Counted from the stretch's first letter, positions 7,478-14,269 are shown. The stretch is 14,337 bases of DNA from an archaeon (GCA_016550485.1 JABXGV010000179.1:1-14337); one strand, 5' to 3'. Notes: generated by a model from the sequence alone, not told the origin. Numbers and translations: made by a program.

Positions 7478-8694
7478 GCCGAAGAACACCCAAAACCACC
7501 CCCAAACGGGGACAGACACGCCTCGCTCCGCCAAAGCAGGGATCCTTCACTGCCGTCAAACAACTACGAAGCCAAATCGCCAAAGCCAAGGAGCGCCGCA
7601 TCAAACTCCCCGATGGCGTAACCCTTGTTACAGAGAAGGATAACGAGGCGCTGCACAAGGAAATCCACGAACTCACCCGCCAGATCATGAAAGGCATCGA
7701 GAAAGGCAAAGTCCCCTCCCTCACACTCCCCTTGCGCACCAGCGGGAACATCATCTACGATGAAGAAAACGACCTGCTGCTCCTCGGCGAGAAAACCACC
7801 ATCCGCTCCCTGGGCAGCCTCCGCACCGCCAAAGACGTCTCCCGCCTCTTCCGCGTCCTCGAAATCATCCACGAACTCCTCGAAAAGGGCATCCACGCCA
7901 CCAAACGCGAAGTCTTCTACAACGACGTCCCCCTCTTCGAAGACCAACGCAACAGCGACAACGCCATCGACGACATGGGCCCCCTCCTCGGCACCAACCG
8001 CGAATCCACCCACGTCGTCGCCAGCGCCAAAGGCACCGCCCTCGGCCGCCTCACCATCGAAGACAGCGGCGACGAAATCGACCTCACCCGCCTCGGCACC
8101 GGCGGCTGGAGCATCACCCCCTTCCTCGACAAAGTCACCATCAAAGACTCCGACGCCGAATTCCTCCTCATCGTCGAAAAAGACGCCGCCATGCTCCGCC
8201 TCGCCGAAACCAAATGGTGGAAACGCTACCCCTGCATCATCCTCACCGCCCGCGGCTCACCCGACATCGCCAGCCGCATCTTCGCCCGCCGCATCACCAA
8301 AGAACTCAAACTCCCCGCGATGGCTCTTGTCGATGCGGACCCCTTTGGGCATTGGATCTTCAGCGTGTATCTTCGCGGCAGCAAGAGATTAAGTTTTGAG
8401 AGCCCGTTTTTAGCAACGCCTGGTATGAAGTTGCTGGGAGTGCTTAGCACGGATCTGGATGAGTACAGTATTCCAAAGGCGTGTCGGCTTAGGATGTCGG
8501 CGGACGACATTAAACGAGCAAAACAAATCCTGAAAGAGCCCTTCGTCAAGAGCAACGCGCGATGGGTCGCGGACCTGGAAATGATGATTCAGCGGAAGGA
8601 AAAGGCAGAAATTCAGGCGCTGGCCTCGCATGGCTTCGAGTTCCTCGCTGACACTTATCTCCCCGCGAAGTTAGAGACGGGCGACTGGATTTAG
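7474..8694 (+). CDS. top6A: DNA topoisomerase VI subunit A (Spo11-like catalytic subunit)
   Basis: This is the 406-residue DNA-cleaving subunit. The winged-helix (CAP-like) region contains TKREVFYND (143-151); Tyr149 is the nucleophile that bonds to the 5' DNA end, as in Spo11. The Toprim fold has its metal-binding Glu235 in LLIVEKDAAML and the D287-A-D289-PFG motif. The start is fixed by ATGA overlap with the top6B stop, indicating translational coupling, so the two subunits are made together. A basic, probably disordered N-terminal tail of about 45 residues precedes the fold. The unusual feature is composition: nearly every codon from about 7780 to 8316 ends in C, then usage becomes mixed abruptly while the reading frame continues intact. 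A second copy of its last 19 codons lies after the next gene. Confidence 0.95.
   Translation: MSRRTPKTTPKRGQTRLAPPKQGSFTAVKQLRSQIAKAKERRIKLPDGVTLVTEKDNEALHKEIHELTRQIMKGIEKGKVPSLTLPLRTSGNIIYDEENDLLLLGEKTTIRSLGSLRTAKDVSRLFRVLEIIHELLEKGIHATKREVFYNDVPLFEDQRNSDNAIDDMGPLLGTNRESTHVVASAKGTALGRLTIEDSGDEIDLTRLGTGGWSITPFLDKVTIKDSDAEFLLIVEKDAAMLRLAETKWWKRYPCIILTARGSPDIASRIFARRITKELKLPAMALVDADPFGHWIFSVYLRGSKRLSFESPFLATPGMKLLGVLSTDLDEYSIPKACRLRMSADDIKRAKQILKEPFVKSNARWVADLEMMIQRKEKAEIQALASHGFEFLADTYLPAKLETGDWI
8635..8694 (+). repeat. 3' end of top6A, copy 1 of an imperfect 60-base direct repeat
   Basis: The last 19 codons and stop of top6A (FEFLADTYLPAKLETGDWI) recur at 9864-9923 as FEFLADTYLTAKLKTSDWV plus stop. 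By eye 46 of 60 bases match, and 15 of 19 residues. The two copies flank the WD40 gene. Confidence 0.85.
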
Positions 8695-8809
8695 CATCAT
8701 CTGGTTGATGGATGGTTGAGGAGCGCGGGGTAAGAGATTAAAGTGTAGTGTGTTGACTACTCGGTGAGGGTTACTGCTCGTACGCGGTGTTAGTACGTGC
8801 TCCTCTTAT

Positions 8810-8815
8810 GGAGGT
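8810..8815 (+). promoter_or_regulatory. Ribosome-binding site deciding the WD40 start
   Basis: GGAGGT lies 5 bases before GTG 8821 and 8 bases before GTG 8824; the upstream GTG at 8797 has no such site. The flanking ATGGAGGTATT is identical to the site before the M20 peptidase gene. Confidence 0.6.
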
Positions 8816-8820
8816 ATTTT

Positions 8821-9783
8821 GTGGTGGCTGAAGGTAATTCGCTTCGTGTCTTGACAGGTCATGTGGGGTCGGTGAAGGCGTTGGCGGTGTCGCCGGATGG
8901 ACGTCAGTTCGTCTCGGGTGGTCGGGGTGGCTCGGTGCGGGTGTGGGAGCTGGAAAGGGGTGTGTGTCTGCGTACCTTGGTTGGTGGTAAGGGTGGGGTG
9001 GGGGCCGTGGTGGTGACGCCTGATGGTCGTTGGGTCATCGCGAGTGATTTGGATCCACAGTATCCGGTTCGTCGTGGGGCTGAGGATGGTGTGAGGATAT
9101 GGGAGTTGGAGTCGGGGCAATGGCTTCGCACTCTGTTAAACAACGATGTGGAGTCAATGGCGGTGACACCCGATGGTCGTCGGCTCTTCACGGGTAGCAA
9201 TTTCGGGTCGATAACCGAGTGGGAGCTTGAGACGGGTAGGCGGCTGAAGAATCGTGGCCGCTTTAAGTGGGGGGTGGCGGCGTTGGCGGTGTCGCCGGAT
9301 GGGCGCTATCTCTTTGCCAGTGACAATAATGAGGTGCATATGTGGTCACTGGAAACGGGCAGTAAGATTCCCGCGAGCATTGGGTTTAGTCGGCGGTGGG
9401 TCGATTTTGATGTGTATAATACTCCGGTGATTTTGTCCTTAGCGGTGTCGCCGGATGGTCGTCGTCTCATCATGGGCACTAGATTTGAAGCCGACAAAGG
9501 GATACTAGGGGTATTTGATTTAGAGACAAAACAACTTAGCGAAATCGCCTCTGACCAAAACTGGGTGTTGGCGGTGGCAGCGACGCCCGATGGTCGCCAC
9601 TTCATATCAGGTGGTCAGGATGGCTCGGTGCGGCTGTGGGAGCTAGAAACGGGCACTTGTCTCCACACGTTCACGGGTCATACTAGTGGTGTTGCTTCGT
9701 TGGCAGTGACTCCGGATGGACGCTATCTGATATCGGGTAGTGGGGATAAGACGATACGGGTGTGGGACTTGACCATCCTCTAG
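8821..9783 (+). CDS. Seven-blade WD40 beta-propeller protein
   Basis: This protein of about 320 residues consists almost wholly of seven WD40 repeats. Each has an [S/T]PDGR turn, and most end in a variant of VRVWELETG. The count matches one closed seven-blade propeller: the N-terminal SLRVLTGH strand and the C-terminal TIRVWDLTIL would complete the ring. Blades 2 and 5 carry insertions. WD40 propellers are protein-interaction platforms; no enzymatic domain, signal peptide or membrane helix is visible, so it is probably cytosolic. The frame extends back to a GTG at 8797, but GGAGGT at 8810-8815 favours GTG 8821 or 8824. Some blades are nearly identical in DNA (24 identical bases at 8877-8900 and 9279-9302). 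The coding strand is strongly G-rich, opposite to the preceding top6A segment. It sits between the two top6A 3' ends. Confidence 0.88.
   Translation: MVAEGNSLRVLTGHVGSVKALAVSPDGRQFVSGGRGGSVRVWELERGVCLRTLVGGKGGVGAVVVTPDGRWVIASDLDPQYPVRRGAEDGVRIWELESGQWLRTLLNNDVESMAVTPDGRRLFTGSNFGSITEWELETGRRLKNRGRFKWGVAALAVSPDGRYLFASDNNEVHMWSLETGSKIPASIGFSRRWVDFDVYNTPVILSLAVSPDGRRLIMGTRFEADKGILGVFDLETKQLSEIASDQNWVLAVAATPDGRHFISGGQDGSVRLWELETGTCLHTFTGHTSGVASLAVTPDGRYLISGSGDKTIRVWDLTIL
8877..9633 (+). repeat. Near-identical DNA repeats within the WD40 gene
   Basis: The 24 bases at 8877-8900 and 9279-9302 are identical, and 17 of these recur at 9442-9458. Bases 8917-8940 and 9610-9633 differ at only 2 of 24. These encode the LAVSPDG and GGxxGSVR segments of different blades, which suggests recent blade duplication or gene conversion. 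Confidence 0.75.
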
Positions 9784-9785
9784 TC

Positions 9786-9923
9786 ATGACGGATTTGATC
9801 AGCAACGGATGTAGAAGATCGATGGCGTTAGACAGCCTTAACGGAACCGTAAGAAGCACTAGGTTCGAGTTTCTTGCGGACACCTATCTCACCGCGAAGC
9901 TCAAGACCAGTGATTGGGTCTAG
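9786..9923 (+). pseudogene. Remnant of a top6A 3' end
   Basis: An open frame of 45 codons starts at an ATG two bases after the WD40 stop. Its last 19 residues (FEFLADTYLTAKLKTSDWV) match the C-terminus of the upstream Top6A at 15 of 19 positions, with the stop at the same place. The 14 base differences are largely at third codon positions, so this copy diverged while still under protein-level selection and is not a recent duplication. Upstream of residue 27 the match is only hinted at (a DL pair and basic residues). The catalytic tyrosine and Toprim parts are absent, so it cannot make an active subunit. Its TAG stop interlocks (CTAG) with the stop of the convergent hydrolase gene. It could instead be a short expressed peptide, but no ribosome-binding site supports that. 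Confidence 0.68.
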
Positions 9924-10777
9924 CCTCGTGTGCTAGAGGGTGAGTGGAGTGTTTCTTCGGTGCGGTGTAGCCATTCTCCGACGAGGGCGTTGAAGAGGTG
10001 CGCTTGTTCGATTTGGAGGTTGTGTCCTGCCCGGTCGAGCACAGCGAAGGTGCCGCGTGGATAGTTTTCGATGAGGGCGAGGGCGTCGTGGTATCCCACC
10101 CAGGCGTCTTGGCGGCCCATTAGGACGAGGGTGGGTTTCTCGAAGGGGGCGGGGAGTTTATCGACGTCGAAGGTGTAGGCTCGGTGTTTCTCAAAGCGTG
10201 TGAGCCAGGCGTCGTCGCGTTCGAGGTAGCCCGCGTAGACTTCGTCCCGGGTTCGCGCCCAGATTTCTGGGCTTTCGGCGACGGCGAAGGATTCGAAGAA
10301 CTCGATTTCGTCCTTGGTGAGCCAAACGCGGAGTGCCTTGTCCTTGACGAGGGTTACTGAGGGGGGTACCGTGCGGAGTGCTTTGTTGTCGATGATGGTT
10401 GGGCAGATTAGGAGTAGCCCATCTACCCGCTCCAGTGCACGGTAGACGACGCCGCGGGCGAGGTATCCCCCGTAGGACTCGCCTGCGAGGGCAAAGGATT
10501 GGTCCGGGATGACCGCGTCAATGAAGTCTAATATTACCTTCAGCATGTGGTCGGAGTTGGTAATCCAGTCCTTAGCTGGGGTGTTGCCCATACCGGGTAG
10601 GTCAAGGTAGATTCGTTGCCATCCCTTCCGGCGTCTAAGGATGGGCTCCATACATCCTATCATCATGCGGCGGTCTAGCGTGAACCCATGTAACATGATT
10701 ATAGGGGGCTCACTTCGTTTGCCCCGTACCTCATAATGTACGGTGATATTTTCAAGTTCACATACCTTGTTTTTCAC
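9920..10777 (-). CDS. Alpha/beta hydrolase
   Basis: This is a 285-residue alpha/beta-hydrolase-fold enzyme. The oxyanion segment is MLHGFTLD (28-35). The nucleophile Ser is in GESYGGYLAR, the acid Asp is in LMGRQDAWVGY, and the His is in DRAGHNLQ near the C-terminus, so the full catalytic triad is present. No signal peptide is seen, so the protein is probably cytosolic. The family includes esterases, lactonases, haloalkane dehalogenases and C-C hydrolases, and nothing in the sequence narrows the substrate. The start is GTG (10777) with a weak GAAGG-type site upstream; no better start is apparent. The gene is tail-to-tail with the top6A remnant, sharing CTAG, and divergent from the ICMT-like gene. 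Its coding strand is C-rich, so the plus strand stays G-rich across it. Confidence 0.9.
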   Translation of the reverse strand: MKNKVCELENITVHYEVRGKRSEPPIIMLHGFTLDRRMMIGCMEPILRRRKGWQRIYLDLPGMGNTPAKDWITNSDHMLKVILDFIDAVIPDQSFALAGESYGGYLARGVVYRALERVDGLLLICPTIIDNKALRTVPPSVTLVKDKALRVWLTKDEIEFFESFAVAESPEIWARTRDEVYAGYLERDDAWLTRFEKHRAYTFDVDKLPAPFEKPTLVLMGRQDAWVGYHDALALIENYPRGTFAVLDRAGHNLQIEQAHLFNALVGEWLHRTEETLHSPSSTRG

Positions 10778-10892
10778 CTAATTCGCCTTCACGGAAATTC
10801 TGTTAGGTCAAACTGTTTTTCTTGAATAATGAGTGTTTCCTTCCTGTTGGAGTTCATCGCTTTCTTAAGCTAGTTTACTAATAATAAGGTGG

Positions 10893-10902
10893 CTATTATA
10901 TT
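10893..10902 (+). promoter_or_regulatory. TATA-like promoter of the ICMT-like gene
   Basis: CTATTATATT ends about 20 bases before the ATG at 10923. The spacing predicts transcription starting at or just before the start codon, that is, a leaderless mRNA, and there is no Shine-Dalgarno. The rest of the 145-base divergent gap (10778-10922) shows no clear element for the hydrolase gene. Confidence 0.5.
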
Positions 10903-10922
10903 CTGTTTACTGGGTTGTATCG

Positions 10923-11798
10923 ATGCGGATAAAAGGTGTGGACAAGCTTAGGGCGAAGCTACCAACGTATGTGGGGTGGAGGTGGGTTGGGCTAGGCGTC
11001 TTGATTGCCGTGGGTACCATCACAGGATTGACTTTTATGTTGCTAGTGGATTCGGTGGCAAGACTCTGTTCGCACATCTCGTTCTTCGTTTTAATTGAAC
11101 CACTACTTCCGGTTCTTGGGGCTTTGACATGCGAGTTGGTCGCTTTTCGATTGATATGGAGCGTGTGGCACAACAGAAATCAATACCTGGCAGAATTTGG
11201 AGATCTCGCTTATCAGAAGGTGATACCCCGCGGTTTTGTTGGTGTCGCGTGGATCTTTGCGTTATGTATGCACATCTATGTCCCACTAGATGTATTCCCC
11301 ATTGGACCGCCAGTAAATTCTGTTACCACTCTTCTCGCAGGGTCCCTCCTAGCTGTTCTGGGTGTGCCTGCTGTGTGTGGTTTTATGGTTCGAGTTGTCG
11401 GGAGTATCAGTTTGTTAGTCTTGGGTGTGTTAACCATCAGGAGCGCGTTGCTCACCTTTGGGGTGGATTACCTAGCCATGGTGTATCTCTACTATCCGAC
11501 GGAGTCGGAGGTGCAGCAGCACGAGATATACTCGGTCCTCCGGCATCCAACATATTTCGGCGTGTTAGCCATCGCTGCAGGGGGTATGGCGCTGCGTTGC
11601 TCATTGTATTCGCTGGTATTTTTCGTTGTGTTCTTGTTGGGGTTGCTGGTGCATATTTTTTGTGTTGAGGAGAAGGAGCTCCGTGAGCGATTTGGCACCG
11701 TTTTTATTGAATACCAGAAGAGAGTCCCCGCGCTCTATGTTCGAGCCCGTGATATCCGGGTATTTCTTCGTTTCCTGGCCAAGAGAGGAACAGCATAG
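10923..11798 (+). CDS. ICMT/PEMT-like integral membrane methyltransferase
   Basis: This is a 291-residue protein with about seven membrane helices. The C-terminal third carries the signature of isoprenylcysteine carboxyl methyltransferases and phospholipid N-methyltransferases: YSVLRHPTYFGVL (203-215), then after a helix VEEKELRERFG (248-258), F-IEYQKRVPAL (261-271). In that family these residues bind S-adenosylmethionine at the membrane face. The acceptor cannot be inferred: it could be a prenylated protein, a lipid, or a small molecule such as a thiol. The family length is usually about 180-290 residues, so the N-terminal half (four helices and the charged QYLAEFGDLAYQK loop) is additional to the minimal unit. 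The start is ATG with a TATA-like box at leaderless spacing. An ABC exporter pair follows 119 bases downstream on the same strand, with what looks like its own promoter. Confidence 0.8.
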   Translation: MRIKGVDKLRAKLPTYVGWRWVGLGVLIAVGTITGLTFMLLVDSVARLCSHISFFVLIEPLLPVLGALTCELVAFRLIWSVWHNRNQYLAEFGDLAYQKVIPRGFVGVAWIFALCMHIYVPLDVFPIGPPVNSVTTLLAGSLLAVLGVPAVCGFMVRVVGSISLLVLGVLTIRSALLTFGVDYLAMVYLYYPTESEVQQHEIYSVLRHPTYFGVLAIAAGGMALRCSLYSLVFFVVFLLGLLVHIFCVEEKELRERFGTVFIEYQKRVPALYVRARDIRVFLRFLAKRGTA

Positions 11799-11880
11799 AC
11801 AAGAGCTGTTAGGAAAAAGGCTGGAAGCGTAATGTACTCTGCGTGCTTCACGTCACTGGGTCTTGGTTCACTCTAACCCT

Positions 11881-11891
11881 AAACATTTATG
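11881..11891 (+). promoter_or_regulatory. TATA-like box supporting the start of the ABC ATPase gene
   Basis: AAACATTTATG lies 27-37 bases before the paired ATG codons at 11918 and 11921. Transcription about 25 bases downstream would leave almost no leader. This supports starting at 11918 or 11921 rather than at the upstream end of the open frame (11843). Confidence 0.35.
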
Positions 11892-11917
11892 CCTCGTTGT
11901 CTGCTACTGCTGGTGTG

Positions 11918-12673
11918 ATGATGGACCCGATAATCCGTGTTGAAGCGCTCACGAAACAGTTTGGTCACGTGGCGGCAGTGAAAGCGGTCACTTTTTCGGT
12001 GCAAGCGGGGGAGGTCTTGGGAGTGTTGGGCCCGAATGGGGCGGGGAAGACGACGATGGTACACCTATTGACGGGGTTGTTGCGACCAACGCAAGGGACT
12101 GCGCACATCGCGGGAATTGATTTGTCGCAGATTCGGCTGGTGAAGCAGCAGATTGGGTTGATGCCGGAGATTTCGAATCTGTACGAGGAATTATCGGTGT
12201 GGCGGAATCTAGTCTTCGTCGCGCAGTTGTATGGTGTACCGCGTGGTGAACGGGGACACCGGATTCGTGCTATCCTGCACCAGGTGGATTTAGAGGATCG
12301 ACGGGATATGCTGTTTCGGCGGCTGTCGAAGGGCTTGCAGCGGCGCGTAGTACTAGCTGCGGCGTTAATCCACCAGCCCAGCATCCTTATTTTAGATGAG
12401 CCAACAGTCGGATTGGATGTATTGAGTCGACGCCTGCTCCACCAGATGATTAGGTCCTTACATGAAGCGGGAACGACTATTCTATTGATGACACATTTCA
12501 TTGAGGAGGCGGAGACGCTCTGTAATCGGGTTCTAATTCTCAATCGGGGGCAGCAGGTGGCATTAGCCACGCCTGCGGAACTCTGTCAACAGACCGGAGC
12601 CTCAAACCTTGAGGATGCCTTTGTCACGATTACTGGATTGCCAATCGAGTCCATGTTGCAAGAGAAGGGGTAG
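11918..12673 (+). CDS. ABC-2-type transporter ATP-binding protein
   Basis: This is a 251-residue ABC ATPase that powers the membrane partner encoded next. Motifs are Walker A GPNGAGKTT (38-46), signature LSKGLQRR (136-143), Walker B ILILDEPTVGLD with D160/E161, and switch His193 in MTHFIEEAE. The Q-loop position reads LMPEISNLYEEL, with Glu where many ABC proteins have Gln; this variant is common in the DrrA/CcmA-like exporter group. The open frame extends 25 codons upstream, but homology begins only at IIRVEALTKQFG, so ATG 11918 (or 11921) is chosen. The C-terminus (LEDAFVTITG) is typical of drug, polysaccharide or Na+ exporters of the ABC-2 class. The stop TAG shares one base with a GTG of the permease gene, so the two are cotranslated. 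The substrate is unknown. Confidence 0.93.
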   Translation: MMDPIIRVEALTKQFGHVAAVKAVTFSVQAGEVLGVLGPNGAGKTTMVHLLTGLLRPTQGTAHIAGIDLSQIRLVKQQIGLMPEISNLYEELSVWRNLVFVAQLYGVPRGERGHRIRAILHQVDLEDRRDMLFRRLSKGLQRRVVLAAALIHQPSILILDEPTVGLDVLSRRLLHQMIRSLHEAGTTILLMTHFIEEAETLCNRVLILNRGQQVALATPAELCQQTGASNLEDAFVTITGLPIESMLQEKG

Positions 12674-12678
12674 TGTTC

Positions 12679-13428
12679 ATGGAGAAGCGCGAGTTATTCA
12701 TGTCGGAGCTGCGGGCGATCTATGCGATTACTGTGAAGGATCTTGTGGCTTATTATCTGAAGCCACCGAATCTGAGCTGGGGAATTTTCTTCCCTGTTAC
12801 CATCACCTTGATTTTCCTGCTTGTCCGACCCCTAGACATGGTTGCCTTAGCGCCAGGGCTTATCGGGGTTGCAGTTCTCTTTGGTACCACATCGATGGCA
12901 GCTATCGATGTGACGTTCGAGCGACGCACTGGTACACTTGATCGCCTTATCGCTGCGCCCATCAGTATTCCTGGGCTAGCTTTGGCTAAAATCCTTGCAG
13001 CGACGATTTTTGGGTTCATGATGGCGGCGGTGATGCTCATTATCGTCACCGTCTATCTCGGCGCGTTGATTATTAACTGGTCTGCTCTTCTTGTGGCTGT
13101 GAGTTTGTCCGCCTTCACCTGCTCCGCCTTCGGGGTTCTCATCGCCGTCGGGGTTCGTGAGGTCTTTGAAGCCCAAACGCTTCTGAACTTCTTCCGGTTT
13201 CCCATGATTTTCTTGTGTGGTGTGTTCTTCCCCTTCACCCAGCTTCCAGTGATCCTCATTCCCTTTGGACTGTTGTTACCTTTGACCTACGCAGTGGATT
13301 TGCTGAGGTTTAGCCTTATGGGGACTCTCCTGTTGTATCCTCCACTCATTTCTGCAAGCATTCTGTTTGGGTATTTTCTGATCCTCTATACGGCTACCAT
13401 CCTATTGCTGCGTAATCGCTTCCGATGA
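12679..13428 (+). CDS. ABC-2-type transporter permease
   Basis: This is a 249-residue membrane protein with six predicted helices and the ABC-2 layout. A short amphipathic N-terminus leads into helix 1 (WGIFFPVTITLIFLLV). A cytosolic segment, FERRTGTLDRLIAAPIS, is the characteristic coupling motif that contacts the ATPase; four more helices follow, with FPFTQLP before the last pair. It forms the export pore with the preceding ATPase. The open frame can start at GTG 12673, which overlaps the ATPase stop by one base. The AAGGGG at 12665-12670 is better spaced (8 bases) for ATG 12679, which is therefore chosen; both give the same mature protein apart from two residues. The pair looks like a DrrAB-type exporter. 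No third component is nearby. Confidence 0.92.
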   Translation: MEKRELFMSELRAIYAITVKDLVAYYLKPPNLSWGIFFPVTITLIFLLVRPLDMVALAPGLIGVAVLFGTTSMAAIDVTFERRTGTLDRLIAAPISIPGLALAKILAATIFGFMMAAVMLIIVTVYLGALIINWSALLVAVSLSAFTCSAFGVLIAVGVREVFEAQTLLNFFRFPMIFLCGVFFPFTQLPVILIPFGLLLPLTYAVDLLRFSLMGTLLLYPPLISASILFGYFLILYTATILLLRNRFR

Positions 13429-13448
13429 TTTAGCAGGCAATCAACATC

Positions 13449-13483
13449 TAGAAAAAAGGGGTGGGTGGCGGCATGATGCCGCC
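13449..13483 (-). terminator. Hairpin plus T-tract terminator of the bPH2-like gene
   Basis: On the minus strand a perfect 7-bp GC-rich stem, GGCGGCA/TGCCGCC with a 3-base loop (13483-13467), is followed by ACCCACCCC and then six T. It begins 27 bases after the stop of the minus-strand gene. The orientation of the T-run says it serves that gene; it also separates it from the convergent ABC permease. Confidence 0.65.
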
Positions 13484-13510
13484 GAGTATGAGCAGGTCTC
13501 ATCCTACTGT

Positions 13511-14212
13511 TTACTGTACCTCTAGGACTTTGAGTAGGTCTAGTATCTTGCGTTCGACCTTGTTGATTCGGGGGACATTATCGATTATTATTGGGGTCTG
13601 GCGTCCTGAGACTATTATTGTCAGTCGTCCGGAAGTGAAGAGGAAGTATTCGAAGAGGTCGCGGATTTCCTTGTGGACATGGGCGTCGGTGGTGCCATAG
13701 CGTTCGGAGTCACCGAGGAGGCCCTTCTTATAGACGATTTCGTTGTGAGTGACGCGGAAGTAGTAGAAGCGGGTGCTCACCCAGGCGATAATGAAGAGGA
13801 GGATAAAGAAGAATCCAAACCAAAAGAGGATGTAGGGCTCAAAGAATAAGCCAAAATCGGCGAGTGGAATCCAGATGAATATTGCACCGTTGGTGGCTAC
13901 GTATACTAAGGCAATGACTAGTACTATGATGATTATAAGTGCCATGAGGAGAGCGACGACGCCTTTACTGAATTCGAAGGTGAGGATGTACAAATTCCAA
14001 GCAAACACAAAGAACCAGATGAATCCGAGTGTGAACCTCCAGTAGTCCCAGACACCTGCAGCACTCCATGGGATATACATGAATAATTCTACGAGACCGA
14101 TGATGATTGATACCAACATCGTAGGGTACATAAGCATTGTTTTTGGGTAGCTTCGGACAGTGACTGAATCAGGGTCAGATTTTGGGGTTGTTGAATCGGA
14201 CATTATTACCAC
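13511..14212 (-). CDS. Four-helix membrane protein with C-terminal PH-like (bPH2/YdbS-type) domain
   Basis: This is a 233-residue protein. A polar N-terminus is followed by four membrane helices (about 28-49, 60-79, 84-106 and 122-146) and a soluble C-terminal domain (about 147-233). The start of that domain, RFYYFRVTHNEIVYKKGLLGDSERY, resembles the first strands of bacterial PH-like bPH2 (DUF304) domains, where the membrane stub is followed by a beta sandwich. It ends in a helix, KVERKILDLLKVLEV, as PH folds do. Such proteins are membrane-associated and mostly uncharacterised, so no enzymatic role is proposed. The open frame begins at GTG 14212, but ATG 14203 (MSDSTTPK) three codons later is an equally good start; no clear Shine-Dalgarno is present. 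The GC-rich terminator downstream indicates a monocistronic unit. Confidence 0.7.
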   Translation of the reverse strand: MVIMSDSTTPKSDPDSVTVRSYPKTMLMYPTMLVSIIIGLVELFMYIPWSAAGVWDYWRFTLGFIWFFVFAWNLYILTFEFSKGVVALLMALIIIIVLVIALVYVATNGAIFIWIPLADFGLFFEPYILFWFGFFFILLFIIAWVSTRFYYFRVTHNEIVYKKGLLGDSERYGTTDAHVHKEIRDLFEYFLFTSGRLTIIVSGRQTPIIIDNVPRINKVERKILDLLKVLEVQ

Positions 14213-14269
14213 TTTTAAAAGCTTGATTGGATGTGCTTTGAAACTAGACGACCTATGCTCTTAGAACCT

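Noticed and set aside
6916..8213. Long antisense open frames over the end of top6B and over top6A
   Set aside because: They lie opposite well-supported genes, exist because of C/A-ending codons, and translate into low-complexity sequence without family motifs.
8797..8820. WD40 gene starting at GTG 8797
   Set aside because: There is no ribosome site upstream of it, and the clear GGAGGT at 8810-8815 lies inside this stretch, pointing to a later GTG.
8635..9923. A complete mobile element bounded by the two top6A ends
   Set aside because: No integrase, transposase, inverted terminal repeats or short target duplication was seen; only the WD40 gene lies inside.
11843..11917. An N-terminal extension of the ABC ATPase starting at 11843
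   Set aside because: Homology starts only after the paired ATG at 11918/11921, and a TATA-like box lies inside the extension.
10923..13428. A single ICMT-like plus ABC exporter operon
   Set aside because: A 119-base gap with its own TATA-like box separates them, so cotranscription is not supported by the sequence.
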